41,469 nt of DNA from an uncultured Lachnospiraceae bacterium (GTDB lineage Bacteria; Bacillota; Clostridia; Lachnospirales; Lachnospiraceae), in contig CAMWLJ010000024.1 in NCBI GenBank assembly GCA_947175055.1, positions 1-41,469 of the forward strand, written 5' to 3'. Within the stretch, counting starts at the first letter, position 1. Every line of letters begins with the position of its first letter. The translations under genes and the position numbers were made by a program. Of this stretch, positions 8,589 through 16,522 are shown piece after piece. The notes under the pieces are model-generated. The model was not told where the DNA came from. It worked only from the letters and a program-made list of their open reading frames with translations, and made no database searches.

Positions 8589-9416
8589 CTATATTCCAAG
8601 TATTCCAGTCAGGCTTCCGATTATCCCAATGACAAGGATCATAAGCAACGCCACCGTAGTCTTCAACTTTTTCTTGGTCACAAGCCAATAGATGAAACCG
8701 GTAAACAGCAGCGGGATGATTCCCGGAATGATCCCGTTCAATATATCCCCGATGATGATCGCACTGTCTCCCTCCCCATAGCTCAACGGTATATTTACCG
8801 TAACCATGGTGGCGATCATGGCTCCTATCGACATCAGACCGACTATTGCCGCCCCATATGTAACTTTATCCATCAAACCGCCCTGCTGCATTTTGGTCAG
8901 GAAGCCCGCCCCAAGCTTATAGCCTCCCATCATACAGATATAACGCAGGATAATATGTGGGATATTGAAAATAAGCAGAAACAGGATCGGGCCGAGTATG
9001 TTCCCCTGCAGCGCCAGTGAAGTGCCGATTCCGGTGGCGATGATCCTGAGCGTGCCCCATAACAGAGAATCCCCGATCCCAGCCAGCGGTCCCATCAATC
9101 CTACTTTTACGTTATTAATGGATGATGTGTCAAAATCCTCCTGCGTAGAATTCTGTTCTTCCATTGCGCTGCTGATGCCAAGGATCAGTGTTGACACGTG
9201 GGGTGTTGTGTTAAAAAACTCCAAATGTCTCTGCAAAGCTTCCGCTTTCTCTTCCGGCTTATCTTTATAAAGCTTTTCAAGGATAGGAACCATCGCAAAT
9301 CCGTATCCTAAATTCGCCTGCCTTTCATAATTCCAAGTCCATTCCATTGTAAAGGAACGCCAGAACACTTTCATCAGATCTCTTTTATTTAAAACTTTTG
9401 TCTCAGAAGTCGTCAT
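8589..9416 (-). CDS. PTS mannose-family EIID component
   Basis: A 275-residue membrane component of a mannose/fructose/sorbose-type phosphotransferase system. The N-terminal LMKVFWRSFTMEWTWNYERQ and G-[FY]-A-x-x-[IM]-[PV]-x-[LI] (GYGFAMVPIL) segments are EIID hallmarks, as are VGLMGPLAGIGDSLLWGT in the middle and several C-terminal membrane helices. It forms the translocation channel with EIIC. The ATG at 9416, eight bases after GGAGG, is preferred over the GTG and ATG just upstream. It overlaps the end of the EIIC gene by 14 bases, indicating coupled translation. Confidence 0.95.
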   Translation of the reverse strand: MTTSETKVLNKRDLMKVFWRSFTMEWTWNYERQANLGYGFAMVPILEKLYKDKPEEKAEALQRHLEFFNTTPHVSTLILGISSAMEEQNSTQEDFDTSSINNVKVGLMGPLAGIGDSLLWGTLRIIATGIGTSLALQGNILGPILFLLIFNIPHIILRYICMMGGYKLGAGFLTKMQQGGLMDKVTYGAAIVGLMSIGAMIATMVTVNIPLSYGEGDSAIIIGDILNGIIPGIIPLLFTGFIYWLVTKKKLKTTVALLMILVIGIIGSLTGILGI

Positions 9417-10173
9417 CTTCATCACCTCCTGCTAACGCCGTTGACACCTGTGCCGGCTGGATCCCTACGATGATCAGCGCAGTCACTACTCCCAATAATG
9501 CAATTCCGGTTACCGGAATATTCAGATAAACCGCCAGAAGGAATCCAAGAAACAAAAATACTGCATTTTTCTTGTTAACGATCATACTCGCCAGTATTGC
9601 AAAACCGAGAGCCGGCATTAATCCGGTCGCAATGGTAAGTCCGTTCTGGACAAATGAGGGGATCGCATTCAACACCGTTGACATTACCGTATTTCCAAGA
9701 TAATATGCGGTTGCCACGAACACACCGAGTGGAAGATTGAAATACAGAAATCCGCCAAGCATATGCATCCTCGATACCCCTTCCCCATTTCCTTCCTTTG
9801 CATATTGGTCTGCCTTATGCACAAAGTAAGGCAGGATAAATATTTTGCAGGCATTTTTTAATATCAATGCCAGTGACGCAACCGGTATGCCGATCGTCAA
9901 AGCTACTTCCGGCGAATTGCCTGACGCCAGCGTCAGTGCCGCCCCCAGGACACCTCCCGAGATCATTTCCGGCGGGATCGCACCGCCTACGGAAAATGCA
10001 CCAATAAAAGCAAGTTCCATCATCGCACCGATAATGATGCCCGACTTTACATCTCCCATGACCAGTCCTGTCAATGTACACATGACAATAGGGCGGTCAA
10101 GAAGACCAGTACCTGCCAAAAATGTCGCATTCCCTATCATTGCTACCAAGCCTAGCAAAATAGCCTGTAACAT
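9403..10173 (-). CDS. PTS mannose-family EIIC component
   Basis: A 256-residue polytopic protein with the EIIC sorbose-family pattern: LDRPIVMCTLTGLVMGDVKSG, then GAMMELAFIGAFSVGGAIPPEMISGGVLG, the conserved sugar-site region, followed by further hydrophobic segments. It carries the sugar across the membrane together with EIID and is phospho-coupled to EIIB. GAGGAGGG precedes the ATG. It is the third gene of the EIIA-B-C-D order and starts 21 bases after EIIB. Confidence 0.95.
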   Translation of the reverse strand: MLQAILLGLVAMIGNATFLAGTGLLDRPIVMCTLTGLVMGDVKSGIIIGAMMELAFIGAFSVGGAIPPEMISGGVLGAALTLASGNSPEVALTIGIPVASLALILKNACKIFILPYFVHKADQYAKEGNGEGVSRMHMLGGFLYFNLPLGVFVATAYYLGNTVMSTVLNAIPSFVQNGLTIATGLMPALGFAILASMIVNKKNAVFLFLGFLLAVYLNIPVTGIALLGVVTALIIVGIQPAQVSTALAGGDEDDDF

Positions 10174-10194
10174 AAGTTTCCCTCCTCTCGTTTG

Positions 10195-10665
10195 TTAAAT
10201 CACATCTTTTGCCATTATCTTTGTATCACTCGGAACCTGTCTGATCTCTACTTCCAAACCAGATTCGATCAATTCTTTTAACTTATTTTTTTCATCCTCT
10301 GTGACAAAAACCGCCTTGGAGATCTGTGTCGTATTCTCTCTTGATTTAACCCCGCCCAGCGTAATGCTCTTGATCATTCCGGTTTCTTTTGCAAGAAAAT
10401 ATACGTCATCCACGGATTCAACAACAATAAACAAATGATATTTGTCCGTGACTCCTGATTTCAGCGCCTTTACCGAATCCTCAAGATTTTTGATCACAAG
10501 TTTTGTATTCTGGGGTTTCGCAAGCTTAATACCCGCCTTCCTTACTTCGTCTCCAGGTACACTGTCATTTGCGATCAAAATACAGTCACTTCCCAGAATC
10601 TGGTTCCACGCCATTGCTACCTGCCCATGCAACAAACGATGATCCACTCTCACATTAACGATCAT
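10195..10665 (-). CDS. PTS mannose-family EIIB component
   Basis: The 156-residue protein starts IVNVRVDHRLLHGQVAMAW. His13 in the R-[IV]-D-x-R-L-x-HGQV motif is the phosphorylated residue of mannose-family EIIB. The length matches a stand-alone EIIB. The ATG at 10665 has GGAGAAGG five bases upstream; an in-frame extension of 20 codons upstream has no support. It is 13 bases after the EIIA gene. EIIA and EIIB are separate chains here, unlike the fused ManX of enterobacteria. Confidence 0.95.
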   Translation of the reverse strand: MIVNVRVDHRLLHGQVAMAWNQILGSDCILIANDSVPGDEVRKAGIKLAKPQNTKLVIKNLEDSVKALKSGVTDKYHLFIVVESVDDVYFLAKETGMIKSITLGGVKSRENTTQISKAVFVTEDEKNKLKELIESGLEVEIRQVPSDTKIMAKDVI

Positions 10666-10678
10666 TACCTTCTCCTTT

Positions 10679-11104
10679 CTAAAACTCCTCGTCTTCTCCC
10701 TGCTGGTTTTCAAGTACAATATCACTGCAAAAATGCACGATATCCGGAATTATTTCTTTTATTTCATTCTCTACATCCACGGCATTATCTGCAGATACCA
10801 TAGCCGCTGCCGCTGTGATGACCAGTGGCAGGCTCATGCCGCTGATCAGTCTCATATTGGGCCTGTCCAGATATTTCATAAACTCATTGTTAATACTTCC
10901 CCCGAACAGATCTGTACAGACGATCCAATTTTCTTCCGGTTTCATTTCATCCATGAAATATTTAACTCTGGGCGCTACGCTATCTTCTCCGTCAACATAG
11001 GCGCAAAGGACTTCCACACATTCCTGCTTCCCCATGATCAGTTCCAGTGAAGAGAGCATACCAGCGGCAAGATTTCCATGGGATGCCAGTAACATTTTAA
11101 CCAT
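10679..11104 (-). CDS. PTS mannose-family EIIA component
   Basis: A 141-residue cytosolic EIIA of the fructose/mannose type. It begins VKMLLASHGNLAAGM; His9 is the residue that accepts phosphate from HPr. The middle DGEDSVAPRVKYFM and VCTDLFGGSINNEF segments are standard for the fold. It is the first gene of the PTS operon and diverges from the first GntR gene with only 70 bases between start codons, so operator sites for that regulator should lie in this gap. A GGAGAG precedes the ATG. Confidence 0.95.
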   Translation of the reverse strand: MVKMLLASHGNLAAGMLSSLELIMGKQECVEVLCAYVDGEDSVAPRVKYFMDEMKPEENWIVCTDLFGGSINNEFMKYLDRPNMRLISGMSLPLVITAAAAMVSADNAVDVENEIKEIIPDIVHFCSDIVLENQQGEDEEF

Positions 11105-11121
11105 TTTCTCTCCTTTCTTTC

Positions 11122-11150
11122 TTGATTATTTTTTTCTATGTTTCTATAAT
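11122..11150 (+). promoter_or_regulatory. Promoter of the tandem GntR genes
   Basis: TTGATT (11122-11127) and a perfect TATAAT (11145-11150) are 17 bases apart, 24 bases before the first GntR start codon. The following bases form an AT-rich partial palindrome (TATAATGTAACTATA) that could serve as an operator facing both this gene and the PTS operon. Confidence 0.7.
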
Positions 11151-11174
11151 GTAACTATATTTCAGGAGGTGCCT

Positions 11175-11873
11175 ATGGTGCAAAATCATTCCGCCAAGTA
11201 TATTTATGACATTATCCGAAGTAGTATTGAAAACGGAATATATGCTTATGGACAGCCAATTCCACCGGAGCGCACACTGGCTGACCTTTATCTGGTCAGC
11301 CGCATGACGATACGAAAGGCAACAGACCTCCTTGTCAACGAGGGGCTTCTCTACCGTAAGCAGGGAAAAGGCACTTTCGTGTCACTCCCCCGGCTTCATG
11401 CATCCAACGCCATTACATCCACCAAAAAGTATCTTGAAGATAATGGTTTGCAGCCTTCCACCAATGTATTTTTCACCGGCATGCGCGAGGCTGGCTACAA
11501 ATACGGCTCCATATTCCAGATAGATGAACACGCCCAGATATATCAGCTTTTCCGCCAGCGCCTTGGGGACGGCGTACCTTATACGATCGAATATACTTAC
11601 CTTCCCTTAAGCTATGTACCAAATATTACAGATTATGATTTTGCCCATGCTTCCCTCTATCAATGCCTGAAAGATAACGGAATCGCTTTAAGCCACAGCC
11701 ACCAGACGCTGGATCTGGTCCTGGTAAACCAGCCTCAATCCACATTGCTGTCTGTTCCTGACGGGACAAGCACATTTATGCGCAAATCCACAATTTATGA
11801 TATAAATGACCGTGCTGTTGAATATACCCTGTCCTATTCGATTGCCGAAAAATACGTATTTAAAATATCCTAA
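11175..11873 (+). CDS. GntR family regulator with UTRA domain (first)
   Basis: The 232-residue protein has an N-terminal winged helix (residues about 8-75; PPERTLADLYLVSRMTIRKA, then GLLYRKQGKGTFV) followed by a UTRA effector domain (HutC/FrlR subfamily), recognised by GDGVPYTIEYTYLPL and the terminal AVEYTLSYSIAEKYVFKI strands. UTRA domains bind phosphorylated sugars or amino acids and release the repressor. AGGAGG five bases before the ATG sets the start. It diverges from the PTS operon and is followed 10 bases later by a second regulator of the same family, so the two may form heterodimers or split two promoters. Confidence 0.93.
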   Translation: MVQNHSAKYIYDIIRSSIENGIYAYGQPIPPERTLADLYLVSRMTIRKATDLLVNEGLLYRKQGKGTFVSLPRLHASNAITSTKKYLEDNGLQPSTNVFFTGMREAGYKYGSIFQIDEHAQIYQLFRQRLGDGVPYTIEYTYLPLSYVPNITDYDFAHASLYQCLKDNGIALSHSHQTLDLVLVNQPQSTLLSVPDGTSTFMRKSTIYDINDRAVEYTLSYSIAEKYVFKIS

Positions 11874-11883
11874 AGGAGTTTAC

Positions 11884-12609
11884 ATGAACCCTTACCTGCA
11901 TCTTGCCGCTGACCGCGCCGCCGAAGAAATTGAAAATTATATCATCACAAACCGGTTGCAGCCTCATGATCGTCTTCCTTCCGAACGGAAATTTTCTGAA
12001 ATGTTAGGCATTAACCGCATCACTTTCCGCGAGGCCATAAAAAGGCTGGAAAACGAACATCTGCTTTATAGCCTTAAGGGCAGTGGGACTTATATAGCCC
12101 CTCACAAGCTCCGAACCAACACCGGGGTTAATTTTTCCTTCCATTCCTACTGTAATGCAAATGGTTACAAAAGTTCAAGCAAGGTTTTAAACATATACCA
12201 AACAATCGGAACCCCATTTATCTGCCAGAAATTAAACATCCCTACGCATTCCTCTATCTACGTTTTAAAGAGGATCCGCTATATAGATTCCAATCCGGCA
12301 ATGCTTGAGACCACCCACATTGCCGAATCGTTATGCCCCGGCCTGAACCGATTTGATTTTGACCAAGGATATCCCTCATTATTTGAGTTATTATCCAATG
12401 AGTACCATATCTATCCGCAGAAAACCAGCTACTCCTTGGGTATGACTTATGCTGACACCGATACATCCCTGCACTTGAATCTTAAAAAGGGAAGCCCCCT
12501 GTTCTATTTCAATGTGACAACATCTACAGAGAACAACCAGGTCATCGAGTACTGCCAGACCTTAAAACGTATGGATTTCTTTGGAATCAACAGCGACTTA
12601 TATCCCTGA
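11884..12609 (+). CDS. GntR family regulator with UTRA domain (second)
   Basis: A 241-residue protein with winged helix LPSERKFSEMLGINRITFREAIKRL at residues about 30-55, wing GSGTYI, and a UTRA domain containing IYVLKRIRYIDSNPAMLETTHI and the last strand VIEYCQTLKRMD. It is clearly diverged from the neighbour upstream, so it is not a recent duplicate. AAAGGAG precedes the ATG; the gene is co-transcribed with the first regulator. Its last codons overlap the converging HAD gene by 12 bases. Best guess is control of the FrlB-like/HAD operon or of the PTS operon. Confidence 0.92.
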   Translation: MNPYLHLAADRAAEEIENYIITNRLQPHDRLPSERKFSEMLGINRITFREAIKRLENEHLLYSLKGSGTYIAPHKLRTNTGVNFSFHSYCNANGYKSSSKVLNIYQTIGTPFICQKLNIPTHSSIYVLKRIRYIDSNPAMLETTHIAESLCPGLNRFDFDQGYPSLFELLSNEYHIYPQKTSYSLGMTYADTDTSLHLNLKKGSPLFYFNVTTSTENNQVIEYCQTLKRMDFFGINSDLYP

Positions 12610-13251
12610 GCTTTCCAGATGACCGATCACCTCAAACAAATCCCTGCAGACGCATTCACACAGCATTTCTATCTCTTCGGATGGTTCTGTAAGATCTGGG
12701 ATCATGATCACCTGGCACCCTGCCGCATAGCCAGCCTTTATTCCATTGACGGAGTCTTCCAATACCACACATTCGGCAGGCTCAACATCTAACATAGCTG
12801 CTGCTTTCCGATAAATTTCAGGATGCGGCTTTCCCAACGTTACTTCATCACCACATATCATACTATGGAAGACATCCCTTATCCCTGCGATATGTAAAAG
12901 TCGTTTGGCCATCTGCCGGTTCGTGCTGGTTGCCAAGCAGTACCTCAGTTTTTTCTTTATAAGGTACTGATGGAGTTCTTTAAAACCGGGCTTTATTCCC
13001 AATCCTTCCTTTTGGAAAATCTCCCATATGATCTCTCTATATCTGTCTCTGAATTTTTCCAGCGGAAAATCCTTTCCAAATTCTCCATAAATCATCTGTG
13101 CAAAAAGCCCGCCGTTCACTCCCCTTGTCTTTTTCAAAAAATTCTCGTCAAGGGCATATCCAAAGGAACTTCCTGACATTACCATTGCCCTGTCATATAC
13201 GCGTTCTGAATCCAGGATCAACCCATCCATATCAAATAAAACCGCTTCCAT
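12598..13251 (-). CDS. HAD family phosphatase/phosphoglucomutase-like
   Basis: A 217-residue HAD hydrolase of the subfamily with a helical cap. Motif I is FDMDGLILDSE (nucleophile Asp7, general acid Asp9), motif II is CLATSTN, and motif III/IV is GKPHPEIYRKAA with VLEDSVNGIKAG. This resembles beta-phosphoglucomutases and sugar phosphatases such as YcjU or YniC. The gene starts three bases after the FrlB-like stop and has no ribosome binding site of its own, which indicates translational coupling. In this setting it may remove phosphate from a dead-end sugar phosphate or isomerise a product; that is inference. Confidence 0.9.
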   Translation of the reverse strand: MEAVLFDMDGLILDSERVYDRAMVMSGSSFGYALDENFLKKTRGVNGGLFAQMIYGEFGKDFPLEKFRDRYREIIWEIFQKEGLGIKPGFKELHQYLIKKKLRYCLATSTNRQMAKRLLHIAGIRDVFHSMICGDEVTLGKPHPEIYRKAAAMLDVEPAECVVLEDSVNGIKAGYAAGCQVIMIPDLTEPSEEIEMLCECVCRDLFEVIGHLESSGI

Positions 13252-13254
13252 ATT

Positions 13255-14265
13255 CTAATATTCAAATTGCCTGTAATAGCGGCGGATGTCCAGATCATGC
13301 CCGGTATTCGCTTCAAAATGCTTCCCAAGCCTTCCGATCAGGAGCGCTGTACTTATGATCGGCGCTACCATAGGCATAAATTTCTCATCCAGCCCCGGCA
13401 TCATATAATCCATAACATCGATCACTACCAGATCGTCCGTATATGTCTCCAAAAACTTCTGCGCCCTGTCATCCAGTTTTCTGCATGCACCTGTCCCCTT
13501 TACAAGGAACACGCAGGTATCCTTTTCTACCAGTTCCAATGTTCCGTGGAAAAACTCGGCACTTGTCACCGACTTTGTCTTCAGCCACTGCATTTCTTCC
13601 AATACACACATCGAGAACAAGTATACCTCTCCCCAAAGTTCTCCGCCGCCTACCCACATCATATAATCCCTTGCGTGGTATTTCTTGGCTATTTCGGATG
13701 CGATCGGATCAAACTTGGTATGCGCCTCTACAAGGGTATCCGGCAGTTTCTTAAGCTGTTCCATAAATTCGTCATACTCATCAAAATCGCCATTGCATTT
13801 GAGCAGCCCATAGAACAGACCGAACATTGACAGATACTCATACTCCACACCCTTGAACACTACCAGCGGCAGGTAATAGTCGCTCAATCTTCCCAAGGGG
13901 GATTCCTTATCGATTACCATGGAGGCAATTCTGATTCCCTGCTCTTTACACCACTTTGCCGCCGCAACAGTCTCCTTTGTATCTCCTGATTTAGAGCCCA
14001 TGATGACCAATGATTCCCTCGTCAACTGACTATGGCCTGTCAGCACGATCTCACCTGCATGCTGCACATAAACCGGAATCTTTGTTTTCTGTTTCGCGAT
14101 CTCTGCAAAATGGAGCATCATTGCCATTGTTCCGCCAACTGCAATAAAGAATATATTGCTATACCCATCCTTGGTAATCTCCTCGGCATAAGCGGCTCCT
14201 TTTTCAATCAAAGCAATCTGACCTGTCAGATTTTTCCTGTAATCAGCTTCATCAAATTTAATCAT
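13255..14265 (-). CDS. FrlB-like fructosamine-6-phosphate deglycase (SIS)
   Basis: The 336-residue SIS protein has FIAVGGTMAMM and IMGSKSGDTKETV loops in the first domain. The second domain has the catalytic-region motif SAEFFHGTLELVE (Glu237, His240) and the ending GHDLDIRRYYRQFEY. FrlB of E. coli shows the same EFxHGxLEIVE motif and a DDRRYY...EY tail. FrlB splits fructoselysine-6-phosphate into glucose-6-phosphate and lysine. The ATG at 14265 is preceded by AAGGAGG. It heads a two-gene operon with a HAD phosphatase and lies next to a PTS operon holding a second SIS deglycase. Confidence 0.85.
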   Translation of the reverse strand: MIKFDEADYRKNLTGQIALIEKGAAYAEEITKDGYSNIFFIAVGGTMAMMLHFAEIAKQKTKIPVYVQHAGEIVLTGHSQLTRESLVIMGSKSGDTKETVAAAKWCKEQGIRIASMVIDKESPLGRLSDYYLPLVVFKGVEYEYLSMFGLFYGLLKCNGDFDEYDEFMEQLKKLPDTLVEAHTKFDPIASEIAKKYHARDYMMWVGGGELWGEVYLFSMCVLEEMQWLKTKSVTSAEFFHGTLELVEKDTCVFLVKGTGACRKLDDRAQKFLETYTDDLVVIDVMDYMMPGLDEKFMPMVAPIISTALLIGRLGKHFEANTGHDLDIRRYYRQFEY

Positions 14266-14324
14266 TTGGAAATCCTCCTTTTGTTTAATAAATTGGTTTG
14301 CTGGTTTATTGTTTGAACACCTTA

Positions 14325-14353
14325 AATATATATGCATTTTGTATAGTTGTCAA
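14325..14353 (-). promoter_or_regulatory. Promoter of the FrlB-like/HAD operon
   Basis: On the minus strand a perfect TTGACA (14353-14348) is followed after 17 bases by TATATT (14330-14325). The start codon is 60 bases downstream of the -10 element. The four TATACCA boxes lie just upstream of this promoter. Confidence 0.72.
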
Positions 14354-14405
14354 CACATATTTTCCATATTTATCGGCACTTAATCCTATTTATTCAAAAT
14401 TATAC

Positions 14406-14510
14406 TATACCAATTTTATCAATATTTCATATCATGTTATACCAATTTTATCTTTCCTCCCATTTCAATTGATTTACCGCTTATACCATTTTTTTCTTGA
14501 ATCTATACCA
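14406..14510. repeat. Four phased TATACCA boxes, likely regulator sites
   Basis: TATACCA occurs at 14406-14412, 14438-14444, 14482-14488 and 14504-14510. The first two share the longer core TATACCAATTTTATC. Start-to-start distances are 32, 44 and 22 bases, close to multiples of 11, so all face roughly the same side of the helix. On the minus strand they read TGGTATA, upstream of the -35 of the FrlB-like operon. TGGTATA resembles half sites reported for UTRA GntR regulators, two of which are encoded nearby. The rest of the interval up to the terminator is AT-rich and empty. Confidence 0.6.
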
Positions 14511-14566
14511 TGTATGCAAATATTTTTCTCAGCAAGCTTAAGCCTCTGGCTCCCATATATACAGAA

Positions 14567-14605
14567 AGACCCGGAAGGGAGTTTTCTGCACTCCCTTCCG
14601 GGTCT
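14567..14605 (-). terminator. Strong hairpin terminator of the TetR-ABC operon
   Basis: A perfect 15-bp stem (AGACCCGGAAGGGAG with its complement) closes a 9-base loop. On the minus strand the hairpin is followed by TTCTG, a weak T tract. It lies about 165 bases downstream of the ABC permease stop codon and is the only hairpin there, so it most likely ends that operon. Confidence 0.6.
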
Positions 14606-14628
14606 GGTGATCGATCCGCCTCTATATT

Positions 14629-14765
14629 TTATTTGTGAACCATACCGGTCGCCTCACCGAGTTCTTCCCCGCCGTGCATCTCTTGCAGCTGTTTCCTGTC
14701 ATTCTCCTTCAGATTGCGGTAGATCTCTAACCCGCCTGCTTCTGTTCAAAATAGTACTGCAGTTC
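14629..14765 (-). pseudogene. 3' remnant of an unrecognised gene
   Basis: Directly after the ABC permease stop codon the minus strand encodes ELQYYFEQKQA in one frame, then a shift of frame, then LEIYRNLKENDRKQLQEM and a Gly/Glu-rich end MVHK before TAA at 14631-14629. The residue composition and the clean join of the two frames look like the C-terminal end of a real protein with one frameshift. No start or N-terminal part remains. I cannot name the family. Confidence 0.4.
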
Positions 14766-14771
14766 CTGTTA

Positions 14772-15560
14772 TTAGACAGCAATGTCTTTCCGGCAGTATT
14801 TCAAATAAGCCGCGGCGATACCAGCCGCCCCCAATGTCAGGCCGAAGGCCACCAACCTGCCGTCCAGGCATCCGTCCGCCACGATATCTGCCCCTTCACA
14901 ATAACCAAAGGGCGTAATATATTTCAAAAACTCCGCCGCTTCCGTAATATTAGCCACCAGGTTCAGGAAATACATCATTGCCGCGATTCCCAGTCCGGCT
15001 CCTGCACTGCCCTTTCTCATAAAGGCGGAGACTCCGAAGCAGATTCCTGCCAGTTCTATCTGCAGCAAGAAATAGGACAGATGAAACAGATTCAATTCTT
15101 TCCAGGGAATCTCCTCCCCGACCGCCGCGATGCACCCCGTTGAGAGCACATAGATGATCAGATTCATGATCACGATCTGTACGAAGACCGCCAGCAGCTT
15201 CTCTGTTACGATCCGCCGACGGCTGACGGGATGGGTCAGCAGGAATTCCCCTGTCCGGTCCTTCTCCTCCTTGCTGAGCATTCCCACCGCACAAAGTGAT
15301 GCAAAAAATGCTCCGCCCAGTCCCAGCACATTTCCGCACTCGATGGCATAGAAACCGATCAACGTGCCGAAGTTCAACCGGTCCATGCCGAATGCTTCCG
15401 TAAACGATCCCATAGAAGCAAACACGTCGCTAACTCCCTCCATCTGCCCCTTCATCTCCGGAAAGAGACAGATACAGATCGCCAGAAGGGCGCCGATCGA
15501 GCCCGTCCAGATTATGAGTGAAAGTTTTCCCTGCCGCAGTTCATGTTTAATCAGTGTCAT
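14772..15560 (-). CDS. ABC-2 type transporter permease
   Basis: A 262-residue protein with six predicted membrane segments. It starts LIKHELRQGKLSLIIW, the usual amphipathic entry helix of ABC-2 permeases, and includes KEEKDRTGEFLLTHPVSRRRIVTEKLLA, the cytoplasmic coupling segment typical of the family. It follows its ATPase by 51 bases and forms a transporter of unknown substrate, probably a drug or lipid exporter under TetR control. The nucleotide stretch behind its stop is a gene remnant and a terminator. Confidence 0.9.
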   Translation of the reverse strand: MTLIKHELRQGKLSLIIWTGSIGALLAICICLFPEMKGQMEGVSDVFASMGSFTEAFGMDRLNFGTLIGFYAIECGNVLGLGGAFFASLCAVGMLSKEEKDRTGEFLLTHPVSRRRIVTEKLLAVFVQIVIMNLIIYVLSTGCIAAVGEEIPWKELNLFHLSYFLLQIELAGICFGVSAFMRKGSAGAGLGIAAMMYFLNLVANITEAAEFLKYITPFGYCEGADIVADGCLDGRLVAFGLTLGAAGIAAAYLKYCRKDIAV

Positions 15561-15611
15561 CGCCTGTCACCGTCCTTTTCTTCAATATATGACTTTCTAA
15601 ACACTCACACC

Positions 15612-16478
15612 CTACTTCTCGTAAAAATGCATGAAGATCTCTTCCAGATCCGGCTCCGACACCGAAAGATCCACGACATCTCCTGCTGCCAGTACCTGCA
15701 GCAGCGCCTTCATCTCGCCGTTGTAAAGGAAGCTCACTACTCCCTCTGCTTCCTTCCTATCCCGTATCCCGGCCAATCCCTCAAGCGCTGCACTGCCGTG
15801 GATGTTCACCCGTCTGGCATTCGTCTGGGAGAGCGCTTCTACACTGTCGCAGACAATGATCCTTCCTGCCCGGATGATGGCAGCGCGGGTACAGTTGCGC
15901 TGGATCTCCGACAAGATATGACTGGACAGGAACACCGTCACGCCTTGCTTATTCCGCTCCCGCAGGATTTCAAAGAACGCCTTCTGCATCAGTGGGTCAA
16001 GACCACTGGTAGGTTCATCCAGGATCAACAGCTGCGGCTCATGCTGTAGCGCACAGACAATAGCCACTTTCTTCCGATTGCCGAAAGAAAGTTCATCCAC
16101 CTTCCGTCCCGTATCCAGCTGCAGCCGCTCACAGAGTCCGGCCGCTACATCCCGGCAATCCTTTTTTCTCAGATCTGCGGAAAACTTCAATACGTCCCGT
16201 ACCCGCATCCCGGAATGGAACATGGCTTCGGAAGGCAGGTAGCCGGTTCTTGCCAGTATCTTTTCTTTCTCCTTCTCGATATCGAATCCCAGCACCGCCG
16301 CGTGGCCGCCCGTAGGGCGGATCAGTCCCAATAACGTCCGGATCGTGGTGGACTTGCCCGCACCGTTCGGCCCGATGAATCCGAAGAACTCCCCTTCCGC
16401 CACCGACAGGCTGATCTGCTCTATGCCGCGGGCTTTTCCATAATATTTCGACAAATTCTCTATCCTGATCGCTTCCAT
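15612..16478 (-). CDS. ABC transporter ATP-binding protein
   Basis: The 288-residue ATPase shows Walker A GPNGAGKST, a signature loop LSFGNRKKVAI (a diverged LSGGQ), Walker B LLILDEPTSGLD and the switch histidine in SSHIL. The C-terminal 80 residues form the accessory beta domain seen in ABC-2 exporters, ending EPDLEEIFMHFYE. The start at 16478 has GGAGGAG upstream. It sits between the TetR regulator (44 bases upstream) and the permease. A TetR-ATPase-permease order is typical of inducible efflux or membrane stress systems. Confidence 0.94.
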   Translation of the reverse strand: MEAIRIENLSKYYGKARGIEQISLSVAEGEFFGFIGPNGAGKSTTIRTLLGLIRPTGGHAAVLGFDIEKEKEKILARTGYLPSEAMFHSGMRVRDVLKFSADLRKKDCRDVAAGLCERLQLDTGRKVDELSFGNRKKVAIVCALQHEPQLLILDEPTSGLDPLMQKAFFEILRERNKQGVTVFLSSHILSEIQRNCTRAAIIRAGRIIVCDSVEALSQTNARRVNIHGSAALEGLAGIRDRKEAEGVVSFLYNGEMKALLQVLAAGDVVDLSVSEPDLEEIFMHFYEK

Positions 16479-16522
16479 ATCTCCTCCATTCCAAAGCGTT
16501 AAACTCCCGATCGTTGATTCTC

